Shown here one piece after another: positions 13,386 to 22,180 of a stretch of DNA of 64,000 bases. The position numbers and the translations under genes were made by a program. The stretch lies in assembly GCF_004362405.1 (NCBI RefSeq), contig NZ_SNXE01000010.1:1-64000 (forward strand). The letters run 5' to 3'. How positions within the stretch are numbered: position 1 is the stretch's first letter; every line of letters starts with the position of its first letter. The notes beneath the pieces are model-generated. The model saw nothing but the letters and a program-made list of their open reading frames with translations, did not search any database and was not told the DNA's origin. Source of the DNA: Roseateles asaccharophilus (GTDB lineage: Bacteria; Pseudomonadota; Gammaproteobacteria; Burkholderiales; Burkholderiaceae_C).

Positions 13386-13730
13386 ATGCCGATCTATGCC
13401 TACCGCTGCGGCACCTGCGGCCATGCCAAGGACGTGCTGCAGAAGCTGTCCGATGCGCCCCTGAGCACCTGCCCGGCCTGCGGCGCCGAGACTTTCAGCA
13501 AGCAGGTCACGGCCGCGGGCTTCCAGCTCAAGGGCTCGGGCTGGTATGTGACCGACTTTCGGGGTGGTAGTGGCGGCAGCAGTGCCACAGCCACCGCGGG
13601 CGCCGCCACCGGCGCGGCAGCCAGCACCGGCAGCGCCGCCGCAGACAGCGGTGCTGCTGCCAGCAGCGGCGGCGAAGGCGGCAGCAGTGCCGCCTCCACC
13701 CCCTGCGGCGGCTCCTGCGCCTGCCACTGA
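13386..13730 (+). CDS. FmdB-family zinc-ribbon protein
   Basis: A small regulatory-type zinc-ribbon protein (114 aa). The N-terminal ribbon has two pairs of cysteines, CGTC near residues 8-11 and CPAC near 31-34, inside MPIYAYRCGTCGHAKDVLQK, the typical FmdB opening. Residues ~60-104 are a low-complexity Gly/Ser/Ala/Thr tail, followed by a final Cys-rich CGGSCACH. The molecular role of the family is poorly known. It is followed six bases later by the DUF502 gene and then aspS, an arrangement common in Burkholderiales. Confidence 0.85.
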   Translation: MPIYAYRCGTCGHAKDVLQKLSDAPLSTCPACGAETFSKQVTAAGFQLKGSGWYVTDFRGGSGGSSATATAGAATGAAASTGSAAADSGAAASSGGEGGSSAASTPCGGSCACH

Positions 13731-13736
13731 GCACGT

Positions 13737-14390
13737 GTGAAGAAATACATCATCACCGGCCTGCTGGTCTGGCTGCCCCTGGCGATCACCGTCTGGGTGC
13801 TGCTGTGGGTGCTGGGCCTGATCACCGGCGTGTTCGAGGCCCTGCTCAGCGCCTTGCAGGCCGTGGCCCCCCTGTCCCTGCACAACAATCTGGAGGCCCT
13901 GCGCCATGTGCCGGGTCTGGGGGTGCTGATCCTGGTTGTGGCCCTGCTGCTGACGGGGGTCTTCGTGGCCAATATCTTTGGCCAGTGGTGGCTGCGCCAA
14001 TGGGACCGCTTGCTCTCCAACATTCCCATCGTCAAGAGCATCTACAACTCGGTCAAGCAGGTTTCCGACACCCTGTTTTCCAGCAGCGGCAATGCCTTTC
14101 GCGAGGCGGTGCTGGTGCAGTACCCGCGGGAGGGCAGTTGGACCATCGCCTTCGTCACCGGCCGCCCGGGCGGTGAGGTGGCCGAGGCCCTGCCCGGCGA
14201 GCATGTGAGCCTGTACGTGCCCACCACGCCGAATCCAACCTCGGGCTTCTTCCTGATGATGCCGCGCGAGAGCGTGCGTCCCCTGGCCATGAGCGTGGAC
14301 GAGGCCCTGAAGTACATCATCTCGATGGGGGTGGTGGCCCCGGCCGCGCCGGCGGTGGCGGCGCCAACGCCTCGAAATCAGCCGGGTTGA
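13737..14390 (+). CDS. DUF502 family inner-membrane protein
   Basis: A 217-aa membrane protein of unknown function. Two strong hydrophobic segments are visible: residues ~4-35 (ITGLLVWLPLAITVWVLLWV) and ~58-82 (LGVLILVVALLLTGVFVAN). These are followed by a conserved soluble part with SNIPIVKSIYNSVKQVSDT, VLVQYPREGSW, FVTG and YVPTTPNPTSGFFLMM, the hallmark DUF502 string. The start is GTG 13737, only six bases after the fmdB stop, without a clear ribosome-binding site, suggesting translational coupling. Its stop codon lies inside a 10-bp hairpin. Confidence 0.9.
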   Translation: MKKYIITGLLVWLPLAITVWVLLWVLGLITGVFEALLSALQAVAPLSLHNNLEALRHVPGLGVLILVVALLLTGVFVANIFGQWWLRQWDRLLSNIPIVKSIYNSVKQVSDTLFSSSGNAFREAVLVQYPREGSWTIAFVTGRPGGEVAEALPGEHVSLYVPTTPNPTSGFFLMMPRESVRPLAMSVDEALKYIISMGVVAPAAPAVAAPTPRNQPG

Positions 14391-14413
14391 GCGCTCTCAG
14401 CACGCGCTCAACC
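14385..14413 (+). terminator. Perfect 10-bp hairpin over the DUF502 stop codon
   Basis: GGTTGAGCGC (14385-14394) pairs fully with GCGCTCAACC (14404-14413) across a nine-base loop, with the DUF502 TGA inside the left arm. No U-run follows, so it may be a weak terminator, a pause site or an mRNA-stabilising element between DUF502 and aspS. Confidence 0.4.
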
Positions 14414-14506
14414 CTGAGGGCTCATCGCCTGCCAGCGCTGTCCCCCCTTTGATATTCCCGATCCGCGCCCGTCGCGCGGACTGAACAGATTCCGGAGAAG
14501 AACATC

Positions 14507-16303
14507 ATGCGTACCTGCTATGCCGGCCAAGTCAGCGAGAAGCTGCTCGACCAGACCGTGACCCTGATGGGCTGGGCCCATCGTCGCCGTGACCACGGTG
14601 GCGTCATCTTCATCGACCTGCGCGACCGCGAAGGCCTGGTGCAGATCGTCTGCGACCCCGACCGCCCCGAGATGTTCAAGATCGCCGAGGACGTGCGTAA
14701 CGAGTTCTGCCTCAAGGTGGTGGGCAAGGTGCGCGCCCGTCCCGCTGGCACCGAGAACGCCGGCCTGACCAGCGGCAAGGTCGAGGTGCTGTGCCATGAG
14801 CTGGAAGTGCTGAACGCCAGCGTCACGCCTCCCTTCCAGCTGGACGACGAGAACCTGTCCGAGACCACGCGCCTGACCCACCGCGTGCTGGACCTGCGTC
14901 GCCCTTACATGCAGAACAACCTGATGCTGCGCTACCGCGTGGCCATGGAGTGCCGCAAGTACCTGGACGAACATGGTTTCGTGGACATCGAGACCCCCAT
15001 GCTCACCAAGAGCACGCCCGAGGGCGCGCGCGACTATCTGGTGCCCAGCCGCGTGCACGACGGCATGTTCTTCGCGCTGCCGCAGTCGCCCCAGCTCTTC
15101 AAGCAGCTGCTGATGGTGGCCGGCTTCGACCGCTACTACCAGATCACCAAGTGCTTCCGTGACGAGGATCTGCGCGCCGACCGTCAGCCCGAGTTCACCC
15201 AGATCGATATCGAGACATCCTTCCTGACCGAGGAAGAGATCCGCTCGATGTTCGAGGGCATGATCCGCCACGTCTTCCGCAAGGCCATGAATGTGGAGCT
15301 GGGCGACTACCCGGTGATGAAGTACGCCGATGCCATGCATCTGTACGGCTCGGACAAGCCCGACCTGCGCGTCAAGCTGCAGTTCACCGAGCTGACCGAT
15401 GTGATGGGCGATGTGGACTTCAAGGTCTTCTCCACGCCCGCCACCACCAAGGGTGGCCGCGTGGTGGCCCTGCGCGTGCCGGGCGGCGCTGCGATGAGCC
15501 GCGGCGAGATCGATGCTTACACCGAGTTCGTCAAGATCTACGGTGCCAAGGGCCTGGCCTGGATCAAGGTCAACGAGGTGGCCAAGGGCCGCGAAGGTCT
15601 GCAGTCGCCCATCGTCAAGAACCTGCACGACGCCGCCATTGCCGAGATCCTCAAGCGCACCGGCGCCGCCGACGGCGACCTGCTCTTCTTCGGTGCCGAC
15701 AAGGCCAAGATCGTCAACGACTCGATCGGCGCGCTGCGCTTGAAGATCGGCCACAGCGAGTTCGCCAAGGCCAACGGCCTGTTCGAGGACCGCTGGGCGC
15801 CGCTGTGGGTGGTGGACTTCCCCATGTTCGAGGAAGACGAGGAGAACAAGCGCTGGGCCGCCGTGCACCACCCGTTCACCGCGCCCAAGGATGGCCATGA
15901 GGACCTGATGAGCAGCGACCCGGGCGCCTGCGTGGCCAAGGCCTACGACATGGTGCTCAACGGCTGGGAGCTGGGCGGCGGCTCGGTGCGTATCCACCGC
16001 GCCGAGGTGCAGGCCAAGGTCTTCGAGGCCCTGAATATCACGCCGGAAGAGCAGCGCATCAAGTTCGGCTTCCTGCTGGACGCCCTGCAGTACGGCGCGC
16101 CCCCGCATGGTGGTCTGGCCTTCGGCCTAGACCGTCTGGTGACGCTGATGACCAAGGCCGAGTCCATCCGCGACGTGATCGCCTTCCCCAAGACCCAGCG
16201 CGCCCAGTGCCTGCTGACCGGCGCGCCGTCCAACGTGGACGAGAAGCAGCTGCGCGAGCTGCACATCCGCCTGCGCAACCCCGGCGCGGCCACCGCAGCC
16301 TGA
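14507..16303 (+). CDS. aspS: Aspartate--tRNA ligase
   Basis: Charges tRNA-Asp with aspartate in the cytoplasm (class II synthetase). At 598 aa it is the long bacterial form, including the GAD insertion. Visible parts are the N-terminal OB-fold anticodon domain ([20 protein letters not shown]), motif 2 ([19 protein letters not shown]), the flipping-loop region [17 protein letters not shown], and motif 3 ([13 protein letters not shown]). GGAG stands about eight bases before the ATG. It ends before a strong intrinsic terminator. Non-discriminating activity (also charging tRNA-Asn) is possible in this group but cannot be read from the sequence. Confidence 0.98.
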   Translation: MRTCYAGQVSEKLLDQTVTLMGWAHRRRDHGGVIFIDLRDREGLVQIVCDPDRPEMFKIAEDVRNEFCLKVVGKVRARPAGTENAGLTSGKVEVLCHELEVLNASVTPPFQLDDENLSETTRLTHRVLDLRRPYMQNNLMLRYRVAMECRKYLDEHGFVDIETPMLTKSTPEGARDYLVPSRVHDGMFFALPQSPQLFKQLLMVAGFDRYYQITKCFRDEDLRADRQPEFTQIDIETSFLTEEEIRSMFEGMIRHVFRKAMNVELGDYPVMKYADAMHLYGSDKPDLRVKLQFTELTDVMGDVDFKVFSTPATTKGGRVVALRVPGGAAMSRGEIDAYTEFVKIYGAKGLAWIKVNEVAKGREGLQSPIVKNLHDAAIAEILKRTGAADGDLLFFGADKAKIVNDSIGALRLKIGHSEFAKANGLFEDRWAPLWVVDFPMFEEDEENKRWAAVHHPFTAPKDGHEDLMSSDPGACVAKAYDMVLNGWELGGGSVRIHRAEVQAKVFEALNITPEEQRIKFGFLLDALQYGAPPHGGLAFGLDRLVTLMTKAESIRDVIAFPKTQRAQCLLTGAPSNVDEKQLRELHIRLRNPGAATAA

Positions 16304-16327
16304 GCCGGCGCCGCTGGCTGAATCATG

Positions 16328-16352
16328 AAGGGCGGCCTTGGCCGCCCTTTTT
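16328..16352 (+). terminator. Intrinsic terminator after aspS
   Basis: AAGGGCGGC and GCCGCCCTT pair around a CTTG loop, and the run of T extends to five. It lies 25 bases past the aspS stop: a classic Rho-independent terminator. Confidence 0.88.
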
Positions 16353-16412
16353 CATGCCGCATCAGCCGCTATCCTTGCGCTTTTGCCGCCGCCTAGCCCC
16401 TATCTGCACGCC

Positions 16413-18014
16413 ATGAGTCCTCGCACCGACGTCCATCTGCCGCGCTGGGAGCGCGGCATCATGCGCCACCCGGCCCTGATGCTGCCCCTGCTGCGACGGC
16501 AGGTCAGCAATCCCGATGTGCGCAGCAGCCGGGCCGCCTTGCTGGGCGAGTTCTTCGTGCTGGAACGCTGGGGCCGCTCGCTGGAGCTGCAGCCTGCCCT
16601 GGAGCGCGCCCGCGACCTAGCCGAGCGCCAGCGTGCCCACGCCGATGCGGCCGAGCTGAGCGAGGCCCTGGGGCGCCTGCACTACCAGCGCGGCGACTAC
16701 AACCAGGCCTGCAAGGCCTGGAGCCAGACCCTGGGCTGGGCCGCGGACGACTCGCGCAGCGCCTGCCAGGCCCGCATCGGCCTGGCCCATCTCTGCTACG
16801 CCCTGGGCGAATGGGCCCGCGGCGGCCGGGTGCTGGAGGAGGCCCAGGCGCATTACGCGCGCTTGCCGGGGGACGCCTATCTGCGCGCCAAGATCGCGCT
16901 GAACCGGGCGGCCTCGCTGCGGGCCACCCAGGGGCCGCAGGCGGCCCTGCCGGCCCTGGATGAGGCACTCAGCGCGGCCCGCGAGGCCGGCCACCGCGAC
17001 TACCAGGCCGAGGCCATCTGGCACCACGCACGCTGCGCCCGCGACCGCGGTGACCCGGTCCTGGCCGGCCGTCTGGCCCGGCAGGCCCAGCAACTGGCGC
17101 GCGCCTGCGGCTATCGCTGGCTGGAGGGGCAGGCCTGCCTGCTGCTCAGCGAACTCGACCAGGGGCCACAGGCCCAGTCCCTGGCCCAGGAGGCCCTGGA
17201 CCTGGCGGAGGGCTTGCAGGCCCGTGCGCTGCAGGCCGCGGCCCATGCGCGCCTGGCCGAGCTGGCCCAGGCCCGGGGTGAGCTGGGGCCCGGCTGGCAC
17301 CATGCTCAGCAGGCCCAGCGCCTGGAGGCCAGCCTGGCCCAGAACCAGATGCCGGCGGGCCTGGAGGCCCTGGCACGCTTCGATACCGACCCCACCGGCG
17401 CCGACGGCCTCTTGCTGGAGCTGGCGGGCCAGGCCTGGGCCCTGGAAATGCCGGCCGATCTGGAGCGGGCCTGGGCGGGCATGCTGCCGCGCCTGCTGGA
17501 GGGCCTGGAGCTCAGCGCTCTGACGCTGTGGTGGGATGAGTCGGGGCGCGGGCACTACCGCCATCTGGCGGGTTCGTCCGCGCTGGAGGCTGCGCCCCTC
17601 ATGGCTTATCTGCAGGCGCTCAGCGCCCCCGGCACGCCGCTGCAGCAGACGGACAGCCTGGCCCATCCCTGGCGCGCCGAGCTGGATCAGGCCCTGGGTG
17701 CTGCGGATTGGCCCCGCCAGTCCCGGCTGGAGCTGGGCCTGCGCGTGCAGACCCGTCTGGTGGGGGTGCTGTGGCTGCAGCGTCCCCTAGGGGCTGAATG
17801 GTCCCGGGCCGATGTGGCACGGGCTCAGCGACTGGCGGCACTGCTGGAGCGCTTGCTGGCCCAGCTGCCCGGCCAGGCCTCGGCCGCGCCGGCGGCGCGC
17901 CAGTCGCTGGCCGAGGCGGCGCAGCGCCTGCGTCAGCTGCTGGCGGCCCCCAGCCTGGATCGCGTGGCCCTGGAGGCCCTGGCCCGGGATCTGGAGCGCA
18001 GCGCCCAGGCCTGA
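16413..18014 (+). CDS. Uncharacterised helical-repeat protein with GAF-like C-terminus
   Basis: I do not recognise a named family. The 533-aa product has no signal peptide or membrane segment. Residues ~15-330 are Ala/Leu/Arg-rich amphipathic helices in TPR-like spacing (ALGRLHYQRGDYNQACKAW, IGLAHLCYALGEWARGGRV). Residues ~370-500 resemble a GAF fold (ALTLWWDESGRGHYRHLAG, then LVGVLWLQRPLG and LAALLERLLAQ). This could be a cytoplasmic regulator or scaffold. An upstream in-frame ATG at 16338 overlaps the aspS terminator and is rejected; ATG 16413 is preceded by TATCTG. It is isolated between aspS and a convergent lrp-type gene, where other Burkholderiales often have shorter sequences. Confidence 0.7.
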   Translation: MSPRTDVHLPRWERGIMRHPALMLPLLRRQVSNPDVRSSRAALLGEFFVLERWGRSLELQPALERARDLAERQRAHADAAELSEALGRLHYQRGDYNQACKAWSQTLGWAADDSRSACQARIGLAHLCYALGEWARGGRVLEEAQAHYARLPGDAYLRAKIALNRAASLRATQGPQAALPALDEALSAAREAGHRDYQAEAIWHHARCARDRGDPVLAGRLARQAQQLARACGYRWLEGQACLLLSELDQGPQAQSLAQEALDLAEGLQARALQAAAHARLAELAQARGELGPGWHHAQQAQRLEASLAQNQMPAGLEALARFDTDPTGADGLLLELAGQAWALEMPADLERAWAGMLPRLLEGLELSALTLWWDESGRGHYRHLAGSSALEAAPLMAYLQALSAPGTPLQQTDSLAHPWRAELDQALGAADWPRQSRLELGLRVQTRLVGVLWLQRPLGAEWSRADVARAQRLAALLERLLAQLPGQASAAPAARQSLAEAAQRLRQLLAAPSLDRVALEALARDLERSAQA

Positions 18015-18030
18015 GCGCCGCGCGACCGGC

Positions 18031-18492
18031 TCAGGCCCAGGCGCGTAGGGGCAGGGGGGCGCCGTTCTTCACGCAGCGGATCGCGAAGCTGCTGTTGATG
18101 TCTTGCACCACCGGCAGGGACTGCAGGCGGCGCACGATCTGCTCGTACTCGCCCAGCGCCCCCACCACCACCTCCAGCAGGTAGTCATGGCTGCCCGAGA
18201 CCACATGGCAGCTGATGACCTCGGCCATGGCCTGCATGGCGGCCTCGAACTGCTGCACCGCGTCGGCGCGGTGATGCATCAACCGCACATTGACGAAGAC
18301 CGTCGTCCCCAACTGCAGGGCCTGGCGGTCCAGCTGGGCGCGGTAGCCAGCGATCAGGCCGCTGTCTTCTAGGCGCTTGAGACGGCGCGCGCAGGGGCTT
18401 TGCGAGAGCGACACACGCTCGGCCAGCTCGGCCACGCTGAGCCGGCCCTCGCGCTGCAGCAGGTCCAGGATCTGGGCGTCTATGCGGTCCAT
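18031..18492 (-). CDS. Lrp/AsnC family transcriptional regulator
   Basis: A DNA-binding regulator that responds to amino acids. The 153-aa protein has an N-terminal winged helix-turn-helix (MDRIDAQILDLLQREGRLSV, then LSQSPCARRLKRLEDSGLI) and a C-terminal RAM/AsnC ligand domain (VISCHVVSGSHDYLLEVVVG, SSFAIRCVKNGAPLPL). The reading frame extends to a TTG at 18507, but ATG 18492 matches the family start; neither has a clear ribosome-binding site. It is divergent from the EamA exporter, and the intergenic region carries repeated half-sites, so it most likely controls that exporter and itself. Confidence 0.93.
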   Translation of the reverse strand: MDRIDAQILDLLQREGRLSVAELAERVSLSQSPCARRLKRLEDSGLIAGYRAQLDRQALQLGTTVFVNVRLMHHRADAVQQFEAAMQAMAEVISCHVVSGSHDYLLEVVVGALGEYEQIVRRLQSLPVVQDINSSFAIRCVKNGAPLPLRAWA

Positions 18493-18500
18493 GGGTGAAA

Positions 18501-18570
18501 TCGCCAATATTTGAATGATTATTGGTGATTATCGCCTGTCGCCATTGCTTTTCGGAATGGATATTGGTGC
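18501..18570. promoter_or_regulatory. Candidate Lrp-type operator between regulator and EamA exporter
   Basis: CCAATA (18504-18509) and TATTGG (18520-18525) form a perfect inverted repeat with a 10-base spacer; the arms extend to 9 bases with one G/A difference. A third copy of the half-site, TATTGGTGC, starts at 18562, 42 bases (about four helical turns) after the second. Phased half-sites are typical of Lrp-family binding. Confidence 0.55.
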
Positions 18571-18634
18571 AAAACGCCCCGGCTGCCTGCGGAGAATGGC
18601 GAGCGCAGTTTTGCTGGTTTCCCCTGCAGTACCC

Positions 18635-19558
18635 ATGTCCTCCTCCGCTGTACGCACCCTGCCCCTGGGGCCCTCGTCCTCCGACACCGCCCCGGCCTGG
18701 CAGGGCTGGGCCGCCCTGGCCCTGACCCTGTGCATCTGGGCCGGTTTCTTCATTTCCCTGCGTGCCGGCGCGCGTGCGGCCCTGCCGCCGGCCGAGCTGG
18801 CCCTGATCCGCTTCGCGCCGGCCGGCCTGATCTTTCTGCCGGTGCTGTGGCGGGCCCGGCATCGCCTGATGGCGCTGCCCTGGCGGCTGACGCTGAGCAT
18901 CGTGGCCGGTGCCGGTCTGCCCTATTTCCTGATCGCCGGCTGGGGCATGCGCCATGCGCCGGTGGCCGAGGGCGCCACCCTGATTCCCGGCACCCTGCCG
19001 CTGTTCACGGCCCTGCTGGCGGCCGCCCTGCATGGACGGCAGGCCCTGGCACGCTGGCCGGCCCTGCTGTGCATTGCGGCCGGCGTGGCCACCATGCTGG
19101 CCCTGAATGCGGGGCAAGGCGATCGGGCCCAGGGCTATGCCCTGTTCCTGCTGGGCAGCCTGATGTGGTCGGCCTACACCCTGGCCCTGCGCGAGGCGCG
19201 CCTGGCGCCGCTGGAGGCTGCCGCTCTGATCTCCTGCGTGTCGCTGGGCCTGCTGGCGCCCTGGCTGGCCTGGCAGCTGAGCCAGGGCCCGCTGCAGCTC
19301 CTGGAGCTGGCCCCCGCCCAGCTGGGCCTGCAGCTGGCCCTGCAAGGTCTGGGCGTGGGCCTGATCTCCACGCTGAGCTACAGCTTTGCCGTGGCCCGGC
19401 TGGGCGCGCAGCGCAGCGCCAGCGCCGGCGCGCTGACGCCGGTGCTGGCCACCCTGCTGGCCCTGGCGCTGTTTGGCGAGCGGCCCGAGGCCCTGACCCT
19501 GCTGGGCATGCTGCTGGTGGCGGCCGGGGTGCTGTGGAGCCAACGCCCCCAGCGCTGA
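18635..19558 (+). CDS. EamA/DMT family transporter (probable amino-acid or metabolite exporter)
   Basis: An inner-membrane permease of the drug/metabolite transporter superfamily with about ten hydrophobic helices in two EamA repeats (from LALTLCIWAGFFISLRAGAR and from YALFLLGSLMWSAYTLALRE). It has the usual length of about 307 aa. The start is uncertain: ATG 18635 (MSSSAVRTLPLG) fits family length, while ATG 18596 has GGAG very close upstream and would add 13 residues. It is transcribed divergently from an Lrp-type regulator, a frequent arrangement for amino-acid exporters. The substrate is not known. Confidence 0.88.
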   Translation: MSSSAVRTLPLGPSSSDTAPAWQGWAALALTLCIWAGFFISLRAGARAALPPAELALIRFAPAGLIFLPVLWRARHRLMALPWRLTLSIVAGAGLPYFLIAGWGMRHAPVAEGATLIPGTLPLFTALLAAALHGRQALARWPALLCIAAGVATMLALNAGQGDRAQGYALFLLGSLMWSAYTLALREARLAPLEAAALISCVSLGLLAPWLAWQLSQGPLQLLELAPAQLGLQLALQGLGVGLISTLSYSFAVARLGAQRSASAGALTPVLATLLALALFGERPEALTLLGMLLVAAGVLWSQRPQR

Positions 19559-19589
19559 AGCCCCTTGCGGGCTCCGCTATGCTTGCCGC

Positions 19590-20063
19590 ATGAGCGAGAG
19601 TGCAGTCCAGGCGCGACCCTACAAGATTCCCGAATCGGTGCTGGTGGTGATACACACCCCGGCGCTAGACGTGCTGATGCTGGAGCGGGCCGATCGGCCC
19701 GGCTTCTGGCAGAGCGTGACCGGCTCTCTGGACGCCCCCGACGAGGCGCCGGCCGAGACCGCGCGGCGTGAGGTGCTGGAAGAGACCGGCATGGACATCG
19801 CCGCCCTGGACGCCCGCCTGCGGGACTGGCAGCTCAGCAATGTCTACGAGATCTACCCGGTCTGGCGGCATCGCTACGCGCCGGGCGTGACCCACAACAC
19901 CGAGCATGTGTTCGGCCTGACCGTGCCCGCCGGCACCCCGGTGCGCCTGGCGCCGCGCGAGCATCTGCGCTACCGCTGGCTGCCCTGGCGCGAGGCGGCG
20001 GACCTGTGCTTCTCGCCCTCCAATGCCGAGGCGGTGCTGCAGCTGCCGAGGTTCGCCGCATGA
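19590..20063 (+). CDS. nudB: Dihydroneopterin triphosphate diphosphatase (Nudix)
   Basis: Removes pyrophosphate from dihydroneopterin triphosphate in folate synthesis. The 157-aa protein opens with YKIPESVLVVIHTPALDVLM and has RPGFWQSVTGSL, strongly NudB-like. The Nudix box runs from GSLDAPDEAP to REVLEETG, with the catalytic glutamates in REVLEE. The stop overlaps the start of the EEP nuclease (ATGA). No ribosome-binding site is present; TATGCT stands six bases before the ATG. Confidence 0.88.
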   Translation: MSESAVQARPYKIPESVLVVIHTPALDVLMLERADRPGFWQSVTGSLDAPDEAPAETARREVLEETGMDIAALDARLRDWQLSNVYEIYPVWRHRYAPGVTHNTEHVFGLTVPAGTPVRLAPREHLRYRWLPWREAADLCFSPSNAEAVLQLPRFAA

Positions 20064-20857
20064 TGCGCCCCGGCCTGCGTGCGGCCGCCGGGGCCGCCTC
20101 GACCGGCGCCCATCTGCGTGTGGCGACCTACAACATCCACAAGGGCGTGCGCGGCCTGGGGCCGGTCAAGCGCCTGGAGATCCACAATCTGGGCCTGGGC
20201 GTGGAGGCCCTGGACGCGGACCTGGTCTTTTTGCAGGAGGTGCGCCACTTCCACCACCGCGAGGCCAAGCAGTTCGAGCGCACCTGGTTTGGCTGGCCCG
20301 ATCAGGGCCAGGCCGAGTTTCTGGCGCCCGATGGCTATGAGGTGGCCTACCGCACCAATGCCGTCACCAAGCATGGCGAGCATGGCAATGCCCTGCTGTC
20401 GCGCTGGCCGCTGGGCGAGGTGGGGCACCACGATGTCTCGGACCACCGCTTCGAGCAGCGCGGCCTGCTGCATGTGCAGGTTCAATGGCAGTCGCAGATC
20501 GTGCATGCGGTGGTGGCCCATCTGGGCCTGATGCATGGCAGCCGTGTGCGCCAGGTCCAGCGCCTGGCCGACTACATCCGGGCCGAGGTTCCGGAAGACG
20601 GCCTGCTGGTGGTGGCGGGCGACTTCAATGACTGGGGCGAAAAGCTGGACGCGCCCATGCGCGAGCATGGCCTGGCCCGCGCCCAGGCGCCCGGCGGGCG
20701 GCGCCAGGCCACCTTTCCCTCGCGGCTGCCCTTTTTCTCGCTGGACCGCATCTACACCCGCGGTCTGCGCTGCGTGGCCACCCAGGTGCCGCGCGGACCG
20801 GTGTGGGCTCGCATGTCCGACCACCTGCCCCTGGTGGCGGAGTTCGAACTCGCCTGA
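20060..20857 (+). CDS. Endonuclease/exonuclease/phosphatase (EEP) family protein
   Basis: A metal-dependent phosphodiesterase-fold protein of 265 aa. Catalytic-site motifs in order are RVATYNIHKG (Asn), LVFLQEV (metal-binding Glu), VAGDFNDWG (Asp/Asn) and SDHLPLVAEF (Asp-His). The natural substrate is unknown; relatives act on nucleic acids, phosphoinositides or sphingomyelin. ATG 20060 overlaps the nudB stop. The next gene, clsB, starts eight bases after its stop, and this pairing is common in Burkholderiales, suggesting a membrane-lipid-related role. Confidence 0.9.
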   Translation: MMRPGLRAAAGAASTGAHLRVATYNIHKGVRGLGPVKRLEIHNLGLGVEALDADLVFLQEVRHFHHREAKQFERTWFGWPDQGQAEFLAPDGYEVAYRTNAVTKHGEHGNALLSRWPLGEVGHHDVSDHRFEQRGLLHVQVQWQSQIVHAVVAHLGLMHGSRVRQVQRLADYIRAEVPEDGLLVVAGDFNDWGEKLDAPMREHGLARAQAPGGRRQATFPSRLPFFSLDRIYTRGLRCVATQVPRGPVWARMSDHLPLVAEFELA

Positions 20858-20865
20858 GGAGCACG

Positions 20866-22152
20866 GTGGCGGCCCCGGACTCCGATCACCTCTTCTCCTG
20901 GCACGCGCAGGTTCTGCCCGAGTACAGCGGCGGCAATGAGCTGCGCCTGCTCCGGGGTGGGGACGAGCTGTTTCCGGCCCAGATCGAGGCCATCGCGGCG
21001 GCGCGTCACGAGGTCTGGATCGCGACCTATATCTTCCATCACGACAAGGCCGGGGCCGAGACGGTTGCCGCCCTGCGCGCGGCCTCCGCGCGCGGGGTGA
21101 GGGTGAGGGTGGTGGTGGACGGATTTGGATCCAAGGCCAGCCTGCCCTGGCTGCGCGAGGCCCTGGCCGGCAGCGGCGTGGCGCTGGCGGTGTTCCGGCC
21201 CATAGACCGCTGGTGGCGCTGGCTGCACCCGGGGCAGCTGCGCCGTCTGCATCAAAAGCTCTGCGTGGTGGATGGGGAGCGCGCCTTTGTGGGCGGCATC
21301 AACATCATCGATGACCGCATGGACCTCAACCATGGCCAGACCGAGCAGCCGCGCCTGGACTATGCCGTGGTTCTGCGCGGACCGGCGGTGCAGCCCGTGG
21401 CGCAGGCGGCCCGGGCGGTCTGGACCCGCGCCTGGCTGGGGCGCGACTTCGGCGAGGAGCTGCAGGCCCTGGTGCGCAGCCCCGAGCCGCTGCGGCGCTT
21501 GCGCCGCCTGGCGCGGCGCCTGCGCATGCCGCGGGGACGACGTCGTGTGGAAGCGGAGGTCCAGGCGCTGGAGCCGGTCTGCGCGGCCTTTGTTCTGCGG
21601 GACAACTTGCGCCAGCGCCGCACCATCGAGCGCGCCTATATCGATGCCATACGCGCCGCGCGCGAGCGGGTGGACCTGATCTCGCCCTACTTCTACCCCG
21701 GCCAGGCCTTCCGGCGCGCGCTGCGCGATGCGGCACGGCGCGGCGTGCAGGTGCGCCTGCTGCTGCAGGGCAAGCTGGACTACCGCATCGCGGGCCTGGC
21801 AGCTCAGGCGCTTTACGCCGAGCTGCTGGGCCATGGGGTGCAGATCTACGAGTACACGCCCGCCTTTTTGCACGCCAAGGTGGCGGTGGTGGACGAGCGC
21901 TGGGCCACGGTGGGCAGCTCCAATATCGATCCGCTGTCCCTGCTGCTGAACCTGGAAGCCAATGTGATGGTGCGCGACGCGGGCTTTGCGCGCGCGGTGG
22001 CAGCGGAGTTCGAGGGCGCGGCCGCGGTGTCGCGTCGGGTGGATCTGCGGCAATGGGGCGGCTCCAGCCTGCGCGGTGTGCTGGTGCGCGCCCTGGTGGC
22101 CTGGGGGGCCTACGTGTATCTGCGCGTGGCGGGGGCGACGGGGCGGTACTGA
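20866..22152 (+). CDS. clsB: Cardiolipin synthase B (phospholipase D family)
   Basis: Makes cardiolipin-type phospholipids by phosphatidyl transfer. The two HKD motifs of the phospholipase D superfamily are HQKLCVVDGERAFVGG and HAKVAVVDERWATVGS, the second followed by SNID. IATYIFHHDKAG near the N-terminus and ISPYFYPGQAFRRAL between the motifs are ClsB-like. GTG 20866 with GGAG 4-5 bases upstream is preferred over the longer frame from 20803, which would overlap the previous gene; this gives 428 aa. Third gene of the nudB-EEP-clsB operon. Confidence 0.9.
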   Translation: MAAPDSDHLFSWHAQVLPEYSGGNELRLLRGGDELFPAQIEAIAAARHEVWIATYIFHHDKAGAETVAALRAASARGVRVRVVVDGFGSKASLPWLREALAGSGVALAVFRPIDRWWRWLHPGQLRRLHQKLCVVDGERAFVGGINIIDDRMDLNHGQTEQPRLDYAVVLRGPAVQPVAQAARAVWTRAWLGRDFGEELQALVRSPEPLRRLRRLARRLRMPRGRRRVEAEVQALEPVCAAFVLRDNLRQRRTIERAYIDAIRAARERVDLISPYFYPGQAFRRALRDAARRGVQVRLLLQGKLDYRIAGLAAQALYAELLGHGVQIYEYTPAFLHAKVAVVDERWATVGSSNIDPLSLLLNLEANVMVRDAGFARAVAAEFEGAAAVSRRVDLRQWGGSSLRGVLVRALVAWGAYVYLRVAGATGRY

Positions 22153-22180
22153 GGCCGCGACCGAGGTCGGCTTGAAGCCA

